Made by a program: the position numbers and the translations under genes. A DNA stretch of 20,588 nt from UBA9676 sp036522155 (lineage in GTDB: Bacteria; Actinomycetota; Actinomycetes; Streptosporangiales; Streptosporangiaceae): positions 1 through 20,588 of the forward strand of contig DATDGI010000153.1 in assembly GCA_036522155.1 (NCBI GenBank), in the 5' to 3' direction. Shown here one piece after another: positions 1 through 6,697 of the stretch. Under the pieces are notes generated by a model. That model had not been told where the DNA came from, made no database searches, and worked only from the letters and a program-made list of their open reading frames with translations. The stretch's first letter is position 1; each line of letters begins with the position of its first letter.

Positions 1-482
1 AGGCCAGGGTCGCCCGATGGGGTGGCGACCCCCACCGGCGTGATCCGCATCGCGGCCCCGTTGGTGGTGCCGGACCGGCCCACGTCCTCGATCCTGCCTC
101 CCGCCGCCAGAGCGCTGAGGGCCCGCTTGGTGGACGGGCCGAGCAGGCCCAGCGCGCCGCGGGCCCGCATCGAGCCTTCCCAGGCCAGCAGGCGTTCCGC
201 GAATTCGGCCGGGTCGATATCGCCGTGACCGTCGACGATCAGCCCGGCCAGCACCACCGCCTGCCCGGTGTCATCGGTGACGGTGCCCGCGGGCAGCCCG
301 CCGGCCAGCGGGTGGTCCGCCGGTCCCGGCTCGAAGCCGCCCAGCAGGCGGCCGTAACGGGCCACGATGTCCGGCCGCGAGCACGACTCGGTGGGCATCC
401 CTAGCGCGTCGCCGATCGCCAGCCCGTACAGCGCGCTCAGCGCACGCGAGCGCACCTGCGATTGACCGCCGGTCTCACTCAT
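1..482 (-). CDS. ADP-ribosylglycohydrolase-family protein (N-terminal part, cut by window edge)
   Basis: The reverse strand reads 160 codons from an ATG at 482 to the window edge without a stop. The sequence GLAIGDALGMPTE near residue 22, TVTDDTGQAVVLAGL near residue 67 and TTNGAAMRITPVG near residue 140 are characteristic of the DraG/ADP-ribosylglycohydrolase fold; the acidic residues of TVTDD normally bind the dinuclear Mg centre. Family members remove ADP-ribose from proteins or act as N-glycosidases on small substrates. The start overlaps the end of the upstream cysteine hydrolase by 8 bases (ATGAGTGA), so the two are translationally coupled. With a nucleobase-type transporter and an amidohydrolase-like protein upstream, a small-molecule N-ribosyl or N-glycosyl hydrolase is more likely than protein de-ADP-ribosylation, but this is inference. 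The C-terminus, with the second set of metal ligands, is outside the window. Confidence 0.88.
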   Translation of the reverse strand, partial: MSETGGQSQVRSRALSALYGLAIGDALGMPTESCSRPDIVARYGRLLGGFEPGPADHPLAGGLPAGTVTDDTGQAVVLAGLIVDGHGDIDPAEFAERLLAWEGSMRARGALGLLGPSTKRALSALAAGGRIEDVGRSGTTNGAAMRITPVGVATPSGDPG

Positions 483-1080
483 CTTGTGCGGGCGCGGGGC
501 CGGGGGCCTGCCCGATGGCCTCGGCCAGGCTGACCACCTCCACCAGCGGGCTGTACAGGCGCATGATGTCTAGCGCCTTGGCGTGGCTCTCGTCGTCGAC
601 GCCGGCACAGGCCTCCGCAACCACCTGCACGCTGGCCCCGTCGTCAGCGGCGGCCAGCGCGGTGGACAGCACGCAGCAGTCGGTGGAGACGCCGGCCAGC
701 AGCAGCCGCCCGTCACCCGCCATCGCCCGCAGCCGTGGGCCCCACTTGCTGAAGGTGGTGGCGTCCAGCGTCGGGCCCGCCCGGCCGGCGAACTCGTCCA
801 CGAGCTGGTAGATGGGCGCGCCTGGTGGCTGCAGCGCGAACGGCCACAGCTCGTAGTACCGGCGCCATGCCCCGGCGGGCACGTCCGGGGCCACGAACCT
901 GGTGAACACGACCCGGGGCCGGTAGGCCTCGGCCAGCCGCTGGATGGGGCCCACGATCTCGCCGAATCTGGGCGCCAGCCAGGGGCTGTCCCGGTCGCCG
1001 AACACCCGCTGCATGTCGATGACAGCGAGCGTCGTGGGCCGCTGCCTGGCCGGACGGAGGGCGTCCGCCGCGGCGGTCAT
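475..1080 (-). CDS. isochorismatase-like cysteine hydrolase
   Basis: The 201-residue protein has the single alpha/beta domain of the isochorismatase-like (cysteine hydrolase) superfamily. The expected catalytic triad is visible: Asp22 in LAVIDMQ, Lys112 in TTFSKWG, and Cys135/Cys136 in GVSTDCCVLS. Proteins with this triad are usually amidohydrolases (nicotinamidase, N-carbamoylsarcosine amidase, ureidoacrylate or maleamate amidohydrolases), whereas true isochorismatases lack the cysteine, so C-N bond cleavage is the best guess. The substrate cannot be read from the sequence. The gene follows the NCS1 transporter by 19 bases and overlaps the start of the ADP-ribosylglycohydrolase gene, so it sits inside one operon. 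Cytoplasmic; no signal peptide. Confidence 0.9.
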   Translation of the reverse strand: MTAAADALRPARQRPTTLAVIDMQRVFGDRDSPWLAPRFGEIVGPIQRLAEAYRPRVVFTRFVAPDVPAGAWRRYYELWPFALQPPGAPIYQLVDEFAGRAGPTLDATTFSKWGPRLRAMAGDGRLLLAGVSTDCCVLSTALAAADDGASVQVVAEACAGVDDESHAKALDIMRLYSPLVEVVSLAEAIGQAPGPAPAQDE

Positions 1081-1099
1081 GCCGGTACGGTCATGCCGG

Positions 1100-2605
1100 T
1101 CATGCCTGGGCGACGGCCGGCATCGGTGCGGCCACCTCCTGGGCGCGCACGGCGGGGCGGCCGAGCACCCAGGTCACGGCGAAACCGATCGCCAGCGCGA
1201 CCAGCACACCCAGGTTGGCGAAGGCCCAGGCGCCGCTCTTGCCGCCCAGGCCGAACGGGCCGAGCAGGTAACCCTGCCATTTCAGCCAGCTGGCGGAGAA
1301 GTTGGTGACCAGCCCCCAGCCGATGGCCGTGGCGATGACAATGACCCCCGCCGGAAGCCATCGGATGTCCCCGTACCGGCCGTCCGGCTGGTAGAGCTCA
1401 GGCTCGGAGTAGTCCCGCCGCCGCAGCCCGATGTCGGCCAGCATGACGCCGCACCAGGCGGCGATCGGCACCCCGAGCGTGATCAGGAAGCCCTGGAACT
1501 GGCCGAAGAAGTTGCCGGCGATGAAGACCACGTAGATCGTGCCGAGGGTCATCACCGTGCCGTCGATCAGGGCCGCCACATAACGGGGGACCCGCAGGCC
1601 GAGCGAGAGCAGGGCCAGGCCCGAGGAGTAGATGTCCAGCACCGCCCCGCCGATGAGGCCGAGCACGGCCACGATCGCGAACGGGACCAGGAACCAGGTC
1701 GGCAGCAGGACGGCCAGCGCCCCGATCGGGTTGTTGGCGATCGAGGTGCTCAGGCCCTTCGAGGAGCCAGCCAGCAGCAGCCCGAAGACGACCAGGATGA
1801 TCGGGGCCACCGATGAGCCGAAGGCCGTCCAGCCCGCCACCCCGGCGCTGGATGACCTGCGCGGCAGGTAGCGCGAGTAGTCGGCGGCCACGTTGACCCA
1901 GCCGAGCCCGAACCCGGTCATCATGAACACCAGGCCGCCGATCAGCGATTCCGTCGAGCCGCCGGGCAGCGCCGACACCGTGGCCCAGTGAATCTTGCTG
2001 ATGACCAGCACGATGAACATGACGGTGAGCACCCCGGTGACGACCGTGATGACCGTCTGCATGCGCATGATCAGGTCGAAGCCCATCACGCCGCCGAAGA
2101 TGGTCAGCCCTACGACCACGATCATCGCGATGATCTTGGTGGCGGTGCCGCCCGGCCAGCCGAGGTGCTGGAAGACCGTCGCGATCGCCAGCGTCGCCAG
2201 GATCATCAGCACGGTCTCCCAGCCGACCGTGAGCAGCCAGGAGATGACGGTGGGCAGTTTGTTGCCGCGGACCCCGAACGCCGCCCTGCTCAGCACCATG
2301 GTCGGGGCCGATCCCCGCTTGCCCGCTATGGCGATGAACCCGCACAGCAGGAACGAGATGATGATCCCGGCCACGCTGACCCACAGCGCCTGCCAGAACG
2401 AGAGGCCGAAGCCCAGGATGAATGACCCGTAGCTCAGGCCAAGGACCGAGACATTGGCCGCGAACCACGGCCAGAACAGGTCCCGTGGATGGCCCTTGCG
2501 CTCGGCATCGGTGATGACGTTGATGCCGTTGGCTTCGATCTGCAGCGGGTGCGACCCGGCCTCGCCGGCCGCGGCCCCGCCTCCGGCACCGTGAGTAACA
2601 GCCAT
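1100..2605 (-). CDS. NCS1-family nucleobase/cytosine-type permease
   Basis: A 501-residue protein with about 12 hydrophobic segments, preceded by a cytoplasmic N-terminus that contains the NCS1 signature NVITDAERKGHPRDLFWPW near residues 29-47. This family (CodB, PucI, Mhp1 and relatives) symports cytosine, uracil, allantoin, hydantoins, thiamine or related N-heterocycles with Na+ or H+. The first helix region (NVSVLGLSYGSFILGFGLSFW) and GSAPTMVLSRAAFGVRGN after helix 2 also fit. A GGGAG Shine-Dalgarno lies just upstream of the ATG. The gene starts 80 bases after the SDR gene and precedes the cysteine hydrolase, so it probably imports the substrate of this locus. Specificity within the family is not predictable here. 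Confidence 0.93.
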   Translation of the reverse strand: MAVTHGAGGGAAAGEAGSHPLQIEANGINVITDAERKGHPRDLFWPWFAANVSVLGLSYGSFILGFGLSFWQALWVSVAGIIISFLLCGFIAIAGKRGSAPTMVLSRAAFGVRGNKLPTVISWLLTVGWETVLMILATLAIATVFQHLGWPGGTATKIIAMIVVVGLTIFGGVMGFDLIMRMQTVITVVTGVLTVMFIVLVISKIHWATVSALPGGSTESLIGGLVFMMTGFGLGWVNVAADYSRYLPRRSSSAGVAGWTAFGSSVAPIILVVFGLLLAGSSKGLSTSIANNPIGALAVLLPTWFLVPFAIVAVLGLIGGAVLDIYSSGLALLSLGLRVPRYVAALIDGTVMTLGTIYVVFIAGNFFGQFQGFLITLGVPIAAWCGVMLADIGLRRRDYSEPELYQPDGRYGDIRWLPAGVIVIATAIGWGLVTNFSASWLKWQGYLLGPFGLGGKSGAWAFANLGVLVALAIGFAVTWVLGRPAVRAQEVAAPMPAVAQA

Positions 2606-2685
2606 GGCTTATCTCCCTACCGCCGGTACTGCCTGTCCATGCTGGCGGGCGGCCCACCTGGAGAACGGGTGCCGTCTCCACGCCC

Positions 2686-3483
2686 TCACGAATCCATGAT
2701 CGCCTTGCGCTGGCTGCCGTCAATGGGGATGTGGGCGCCGTTGATGAAGCTGGCCCGGGGCGAGGCCAGGAAGGTCACCAGCGCCGCCACTTCCCCGGGC
2801 TCGCAGATGCGGCCGAAGGGGATGGACCGCTGGGCCAGTTCGTGCGCGCGCTCCTGGGAGACCCCCTTGTCGCGGGCGAACGCCTTCTCCAGGGTGTCCC
2901 ACCGGTCGGTATTCACCGGCCCGGGGTTGACCGTGTTGATGCGCACGCCGTAACGCCCGTATTGCTCGGCGACCGAGGAGGCGAAATTGATGTCGGCGGC
3001 GTTCGCCACCCCCGCGGTCATCTCCCAGTAGCTGGGCTTGAGGCCGTCGTTGCCGACCACGAGCACGATGGCGCCTTCCCCTCGTTCCCGCATGTGGCCG
3101 ATGACCGCCCGTACCGACCGGACGTATCCCATGAACTTGAGGTTCAGGCTCGACATCCACTGCTCTTCGGTCAGGTTCTCCAGCAGGCCGCCGGGTGAGC
3201 TCCCGGCGCAGGTGACAAGGATGTCGATCCGGCCGAACTGGTGCAGCGTGGCATCCACGCAGCGCTGGACATCCTGGGTCACGCTCATGTCCCCGGCCAT
3301 GGGCACGACCGTGCGGCCGGTATCCGCGGCGATCTGCTTGGCCGCCTCGGCCAGTGGCTCCGCCGTCCGGGCGGTGATGACCACGTCGGCCCCCTCGTGT
3401 GCGAGGTGCTCAGCCACCGAGCGGCCTATTCCCTTGCTCGCTCCGGTGACGAGGGCCACCTTCCCGGCTAGCTGCAGATCCAC
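2686..3483 (-). CDS. SDR-family oxidoreductase-like protein lacking the YxxxK motif
   Basis: The frame is open further upstream, but the GTG at 3483 (a good AAAGGGG site 5 bases before it) gives a 265-residue protein starting directly before the Rossmann fold. The cofactor site TGASKGIG (residues 13-20), the CAG of the NNAG-like motif (92-94) and the structural Asn114 are present, as is the NPGPVNT segment after the active site. The canonical Ser-Tyr-Lys is not: the Ser position reads VVG (Gly144), the Tyr position Ala157 and the Lys position Asn161, in the stretch KPSYWEMTAGVANAAD. It either uses other residues (Tyr152 is nearby) or is not a standard NAD(P)H oxidoreductase. Its start is 39 nt from a TGGTATACCA operator, so it heads the NCS1-hydrolase-glycohydrolase operon under the local GntR regulator. 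Confidence 0.88.
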   Translation of the reverse strand: MDLQLAGKVALVTGASKGIGRSVAEHLAHEGADVVITARTAEPLAEAAKQIAADTGRTVVPMAGDMSVTQDVQRCVDATLHQFGRIDILVTCAGSSPGGLLENLTEEQWMSSLNLKFMGYVRSVRAVIGHMRERGEGAIVLVVGNDGLKPSYWEMTAGVANAADINFASSVAEQYGRYGVRINTVNPGPVNTDRWDTLEKAFARDKGVSQERAHELAQRSIPFGRICEPGEVAALVTFLASPRASFINGAHIPIDGSQRKAIMDS

Positions 3484-3520
3484 CGCGACCCCTTTCGTCC
3501 TTCCCGAGCGGGCTGGGTGG

Positions 3521-3533
3521 ATGGTATACCAAA
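3521..3533. promoter_or_regulatory. putative GntR operator upstream of the SDR operon
   Basis: Contains the perfect 10-bp palindrome TGGTATACCA (3522-3531), inside a 13-mer (ATGGTATACCAAA on the plus strand) that is repeated exactly at 5895-5907. FadR/VanR-type (FCD) GntR regulators typically bind TNGTNNNACNA-like palindromes, which this matches. It lies 39 nt upstream of the SDR start; the TATACC inside it could serve as a -10-like element, so binding would probably block transcription. Confidence 0.75.
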
Positions 3534-3595
3534 TATCGAAAGCCGGGAAGGCGGCCGGCCGTCGCGTGGTCCGGCGGGCAGCCGCGAGTGGAACC

Positions 3596-5164
3596 TCATC
3601 CATGCCGCAGCGCGCTGCGGACGACCTTGCCGACCTGGTTACGGGGCAGAGCCGCCAGCTCGAACACCTGCTTGGGGCACTTGTAAGCGGCCAGCGCGCC
3701 GCGGGCGTGCGCGACCAGGGCATGCTCGTCGAACGCACAGCCCGGCCGCATGACCACCCATGCCGTCACCTGCTCTCCCCAGTGCTCATGCGGGACCCCG
3801 GCCACGGCCGCTTCCGCCACCGACGGGTGACTCTCCAGCGCGATCTCCACCTCACGCGGATAGACGTTCAGTCCGCCGGTGATGATCAGTTCCTTGATGC
3901 GGCCCTGGATGGCAAGCTGCCCGCTGGCCGGATCCACGCGGCCGATGTCGCCGGTACGGAACCAGCCGTCCGGCGTGACGGCGCCGGTCGTCGCGGCCGG
4001 GTCGTTCCAGTAGCCGCCGAAGACCTGCGGGCCCCGGAGCTGGATCTCCCCCTCCTGCCCGGGGGCCAGCTCCCGGCCACCGGACCAGATCCGGGCCAGT
4101 ACCCCCGGAAGCGGCACACCAATGGTGTCGCCGCGCGGGTCGTCGTAGGTGTTCGAGATGTTGAGGCCGCTCTCGGTGGTGCCATAGCGGACAACGGGCA
4201 GGCGTCCAAGGACGTCCGGGAGGCACCGCGCGAGGGCAGGGCTCAGCGGTGCCGATCCGCACACCGGCAGCCGCAGGTGGTCCGAGATCCGCGGGCCGCC
4301 GCTGGCGATGGCGCCACCACTTCCCCCGGCCGCGTCCAGCAGCGCCTGGTACATGGTTGGCACCCCCAGCAGCACGCTTGCGCGCGCCGTGTGGACCGTA
4401 CCGAGGATGCCGGAAGCACTGAACTTCGAGCGGACGTGCCCGGTGGCCCCGGCGATGAGGGTGGCGTGCACGCCGCCCAGACCATGCTGATGGTGAAGCG
4501 GGAGAGCGTGCACGAGCACGTCGTCCGCGCTCCATCGCCAGGCCGCCATCGCCGACCGGATCGAGGTGACGAGCTGGCGGTGGGTCAGCGGCACACCCTT
4601 GGGCCGCCCGGTTGTGCCTGAGGTGTAGGCCAGCAGGGCGATGTCCTGCGGCCGCGCGCGGATCTGCTGGCCAGCCCGGCCCGGCGGCCCCGGCGGCAGC
4701 CAGCCCGCGCCCACGGTCAGCGGTGGCCCCGGCAGCGCCGCCAGCAGCCGTGCCGGACCGTTGCCGGCGACGGCGGCCCCGGCACCGGAATGGGCAATCA
4801 GGTGCGCGAGTTCGGGCGCGGTGCAGCCGGGATTGGCCAGCACCACCACAGCACCGGCCCGGAGCGACCCGAGATACCAGCGGAGAAACCCCAGGCTCGG
4901 CCCGGCGGCCAGCAGGATCCGGTCGCCGGGCTGGAGCCGCCGGGCCAGCCAGGCCGCTGCCCGCGCGGCCCCGGCATCCAGTTCCTCATGTGTGACCGGT
5001 TCGCCGTCGATGGTGAGCGCCACCCGGCGGGGGAACCGGTCAGCCGAGGCGGCGGCCAGTTCCGGGATCGTGGCCTCACCCAGCCGGCCGGCATAGCCGG
5101 GCACATCCGCGCCGGGAACATGAGCCCGCCAGCCGGCCCGGCTCCAGTCTTCGGCGATGCTCAT
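3596..5164 (-). CDS. MatB-like acyl-CoA synthetase (malonyl/methylmalonyl-CoA synthetase type)
   Basis: The 522-residue class I adenylate-forming enzyme starts at an ATG that overlaps the crotonase stop (ATGA), so the open frame upstream of 5164 is not used. All core motifs are present: P-loop YTSGTTGRPKG (180-190), GSAPLSP (303-309), YGTTESG (327-333), GWFRTGD (400-406), the hinge region GRIKELIITGG (421-431) and the C-terminal lysine in PRNQVGK (Lys513). Segments such as DDVLVHALPLHHQHGL, LGVPTMY and LNISNTYDD resemble MatB malonyl-CoA synthetases closely, and Arg298 just before CGSAPL is where MatB enzymes hold a contact to the dicarboxylate. It should activate a short carboxylic or dicarboxylic acid to its CoA ester using ATP. 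The exact acid is unknown. Confidence 0.92.
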   Translation of the reverse strand: MSIAEDWSRAGWRAHVPGADVPGYAGRLGEATIPELAAASADRFPRRVALTIDGEPVTHEELDAGAARAAAWLARRLQPGDRILLAAGPSLGFLRWYLGSLRAGAVVVLANPGCTAPELAHLIAHSGAGAAVAGNGPARLLAALPGPPLTVGAGWLPPGPPGRAGQQIRARPQDIALLAYTSGTTGRPKGVPLTHRQLVTSIRSAMAAWRWSADDVLVHALPLHHQHGLGGVHATLIAGATGHVRSKFSASGILGTVHTARASVLLGVPTMYQALLDAAGGSGGAIASGGPRISDHLRLPVCGSAPLSPALARCLPDVLGRLPVVRYGTTESGLNISNTYDDPRGDTIGVPLPGVLARIWSGGRELAPGQEGEIQLRGPQVFGGYWNDPAATTGAVTPDGWFRTGDIGRVDPASGQLAIQGRIKELIITGGLNVYPREVEIALESHPSVAEAAVAGVPHEHWGEQVTAWVVMRPGCAFDEHALVAHARGALAAYKCPKQVFELAALPRNQVGKVVRSALRHG

Positions 5165-5856
5165 CCCGCGGCCGGCGCGGTCACGCCGGTCCAGGCTGAG
5201 GCATTGGCCTGCCGTTCCGCATGCAGCCGGTCGAGCAGCCCACCCGCCGCCGCCACCTTCTTGACGCTGGCCAGAGACGCCAGATCGTGTGCTGCCAGAT
5301 CCCCGGCGAGGCCCTCGGCGGCCTGGCGCGGGTCGTCCTCGACCCGGTTGACCAGGCCCATGGCCAGTGCCTCCGCAGCCGTCACCCACCGCCCGGTCAG
5401 GGCCAGTTCCATCGCGGCGCCGCGGCCGACGAGGTCGGTCAGCACCCACGCCCCCACCGCCAGGCCGCGCCCGGGTGGCCCGGTCCAGCGCAGCCTGGCC
5501 GCCGGTCCCGCAATACGGAGGTCGGCCGCTGCCGCGAGCTGCGCCCCGCCGCCGACCGCCGGCCCGCTGACCACCGCGATCACAGGCCCGGGCCTGGTGA
5601 TCATGATTTCGTAGCACTCGTACAGCAGGTCGGAGACCGTGGCCCGGTCCGCATCGTCGATATTCAGGTCCGCGCCCGCGCAGAACATGCGCGGATCGGC
5701 GCTGGCCAGCACGACCGGAGTGGCCTCTTCTTCCCGGAGGGCGCCGCACAGGGCGCGGGCGAGTTCCAGGTCGATCGCGTTATGACGCTCCGGGCGCGCC
5801 AGCAGCAAACGCCGGTAGCCAGCCGGGGTGTGCTCCGAACACAGAGTTTGCGCCAT
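5161..5856 (-). CDS. crotonase-fold protein (enoyl-CoA hydratase/isomerase family) without catalytic glutamates
   Basis: A 231-residue crotonase. The oxyanion-hole parts are intact: MFCAGADL (57-64) and GPAVGGGAQLAAAADLRI (98-115). The two glutamates that drive hydration in classical enoyl-CoA hydratases are absent: the first (normally GGGxE) is Gln106 and the second (normally QPE) is Pro128 in WTGPP. It should bind an acyl-CoA and stabilise an enolate, but is unlikely to be a normal hydratase; isomerase, hydrolase, retro-Claisen or decarboxylase roles are all possible. A CGGGAG site precedes the ATG. It is the first gene of the minus-strand run, is coupled to the ligase that would make its CoA substrate, and lies 40 nt downstream of a TGGTATACCA operator. 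Confidence 0.88.
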   Translation of the reverse strand: MAQTLCSEHTPAGYRRLLLARPERHNAIDLELARALCGALREEEATPVVLASADPRMFCAGADLNIDDADRATVSDLLYECYEIMITRPGPVIAVVSGPAVGGGAQLAAAADLRIAGPAARLRWTGPPGRGLAVGAWVLTDLVGRGAAMELALTGRWVTAAEALAMGLVNRVEDDPRQAAEGLAGDLAAHDLASLASVKKVAAAGGLLDRLHAERQANASAWTGVTAPAAG

Positions 5857-5894
5857 ACTCGGCTCCCGGTAGACGGCGGTTGTGGTTTTAAAAT

Positions 5895-5907
5895 ATGGTA
5901 TACCAAA
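5895..5907. promoter_or_regulatory. putative GntR operator in the crotonase/gntR divergent region
   Basis: Second exact copy of the 13-mer containing the palindrome TGGTATACCA (5896-5905). It lies 40 nt upstream of the crotonase start and about 130 nt upstream of the divergent regulator gene, in an AT-rich patch (5887-5907) that is unusual for this GC-rich window. Likely the self-regulating site of the GntR protein encoded next to it. Confidence 0.78.
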
Positions 5908-6001
5908 GCGCAGAGGGCCCCGGGCGCCGAGGCAGGCACGATCTGGCTAGCAGCCGGAGCAGACGCCGGGGCTACCATGAGCCGACTGACCGCCCGCCAG
6001 C

Positions 6002-6013
6002 ACCACGGGTGGT
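6002..6013. repeat. short inverted repeat just before the gntR ribosome binding site
   Basis: ACCAC-GG-GTGGT, a perfect 12-bp inverted repeat ending about 20 nt before the GTG start of the regulator gene. It could be a second protein site or a small hairpin in the leader; it may also be chance in GC-rich DNA. Confidence 0.3.
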
Positions 6014-6033
6014 CACAACCTGGGAGGCGTCTT

Positions 6034-6690
6034 GTGCGACCCGCAGCGGTGACGCCTGTGGATCCGCCCACTGTGCTCCCTGGCTATGTCAGCAAGACGG
6101 ACATGGTGGCGGCCCTCATCCGCGAGCTGATCATCAGCGGCGAGCTGCCCGCAGGTGGGCAGCTCCGGCAGCGGGATCTCGCCCAGCGGTTCCGGGTCAG
6201 CCAGACGCCAGTGAGGGAGGCGCTGCGGCGGCTGGAGTCGGAAGGCCTGGTCGTTGGGGACACTCACCGGGGGTTCACGGTGGTGGAGCCCGACAACGGC
6301 CCGGTCGAGGAGAATTTCCAGATCCGGGCCGCGCTGGAATCGCTGGCCGCGTCGCTGGCAGCCCGCAAGATCGGCAGCGATGGCATCGCCGCGCTCCGGG
6401 AGCTGAACGACCGGATGCGGGCACTTCCCGAAGGCGACCCAGGGTACGCCGACCTGAACCGGGAATTCCATTTCACGGTGTACGAGCACGCCGGGAGCCC
6501 GCTGCTGCTCTCTCTCATGCGGCTACTCTGGGCGTCGCTGCACGGCGGGCCCAAGGTGCTGCGCACGCACGCCGAGTCAGCACGCCAGCACGACGCCATC
6601 ATTGACGCGCTGACCACCGGGGATGCGGGGGCCGCGTCGGCGCAGACCTATCAGCACATCATCACCGCGGCACCGGCTGCCCAGCGGTAG
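6034..6690 (+). CDS. GntR-family transcriptional regulator, FCD (FadR/VanR) type
   Basis: The GTG at 6034 follows a GGGAGG site by 6 nt and gives 218 residues; the longer open frame upstream runs through the promoter and is not used. Residues about 20-90 form a GntR winged helix (SKTDMVAALIRELIISGELPAG, then LRQRDLAQRFRVSQTPVREALRRLESEGL). The rest is an all-helical FCD ligand domain with the usual metal/ligand residues: Asp and His in ADLNREFHF, His in SARQHDAII and His in QTYQHI. Regulators of this type sense small carboxylic acids or their CoA esters and usually repress the next catabolic genes. It is divergent from the crotonase gene and shares its operator-bearing upstream region, and is followed after 7 nt by the alpha/beta-hydrolase. 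Confidence 0.93.
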   Translation: MRPAAVTPVDPPTVLPGYVSKTDMVAALIRELIISGELPAGGQLRQRDLAQRFRVSQTPVREALRRLESEGLVVGDTHRGFTVVEPDNGPVEENFQIRAALESLAASLAARKIGSDGIAALRELNDRMRALPEGDPGYADLNREFHFTVYEHAGSPLLLSLMRLLWASLHGGPKVLRTHAESARQHDAIIDALTTGDAGAASAQTYQHIITAAPAAQR

Positions 6691-6697
6691 CGTCCGC

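Noticed and set aside
583..4621. Several long open frames on the plus strand opposite the metabolic operon (for example 583-1308, 944-1816, 3038-4621).
   Set aside because: They have no recognisable domains, are rich in Arg, Pro and Gly, and lie antisense to well-supported genes; such frames are expected in high-GC DNA.
5165..5749. N-terminal extension of the acyl-CoA ligase over the crotonase gene.
   Set aside because: The ATG at 5164 in an ATGA overlap gives the normal family length, and the extension is an out-of-frame shadow of the crotonase.
5221..6033. N-terminal extension of the GntR regulator over the promoter region.
   Set aside because: It crosses the operator and the antisense of the crotonase; GTG 6034 with GGGAGG fits the family.
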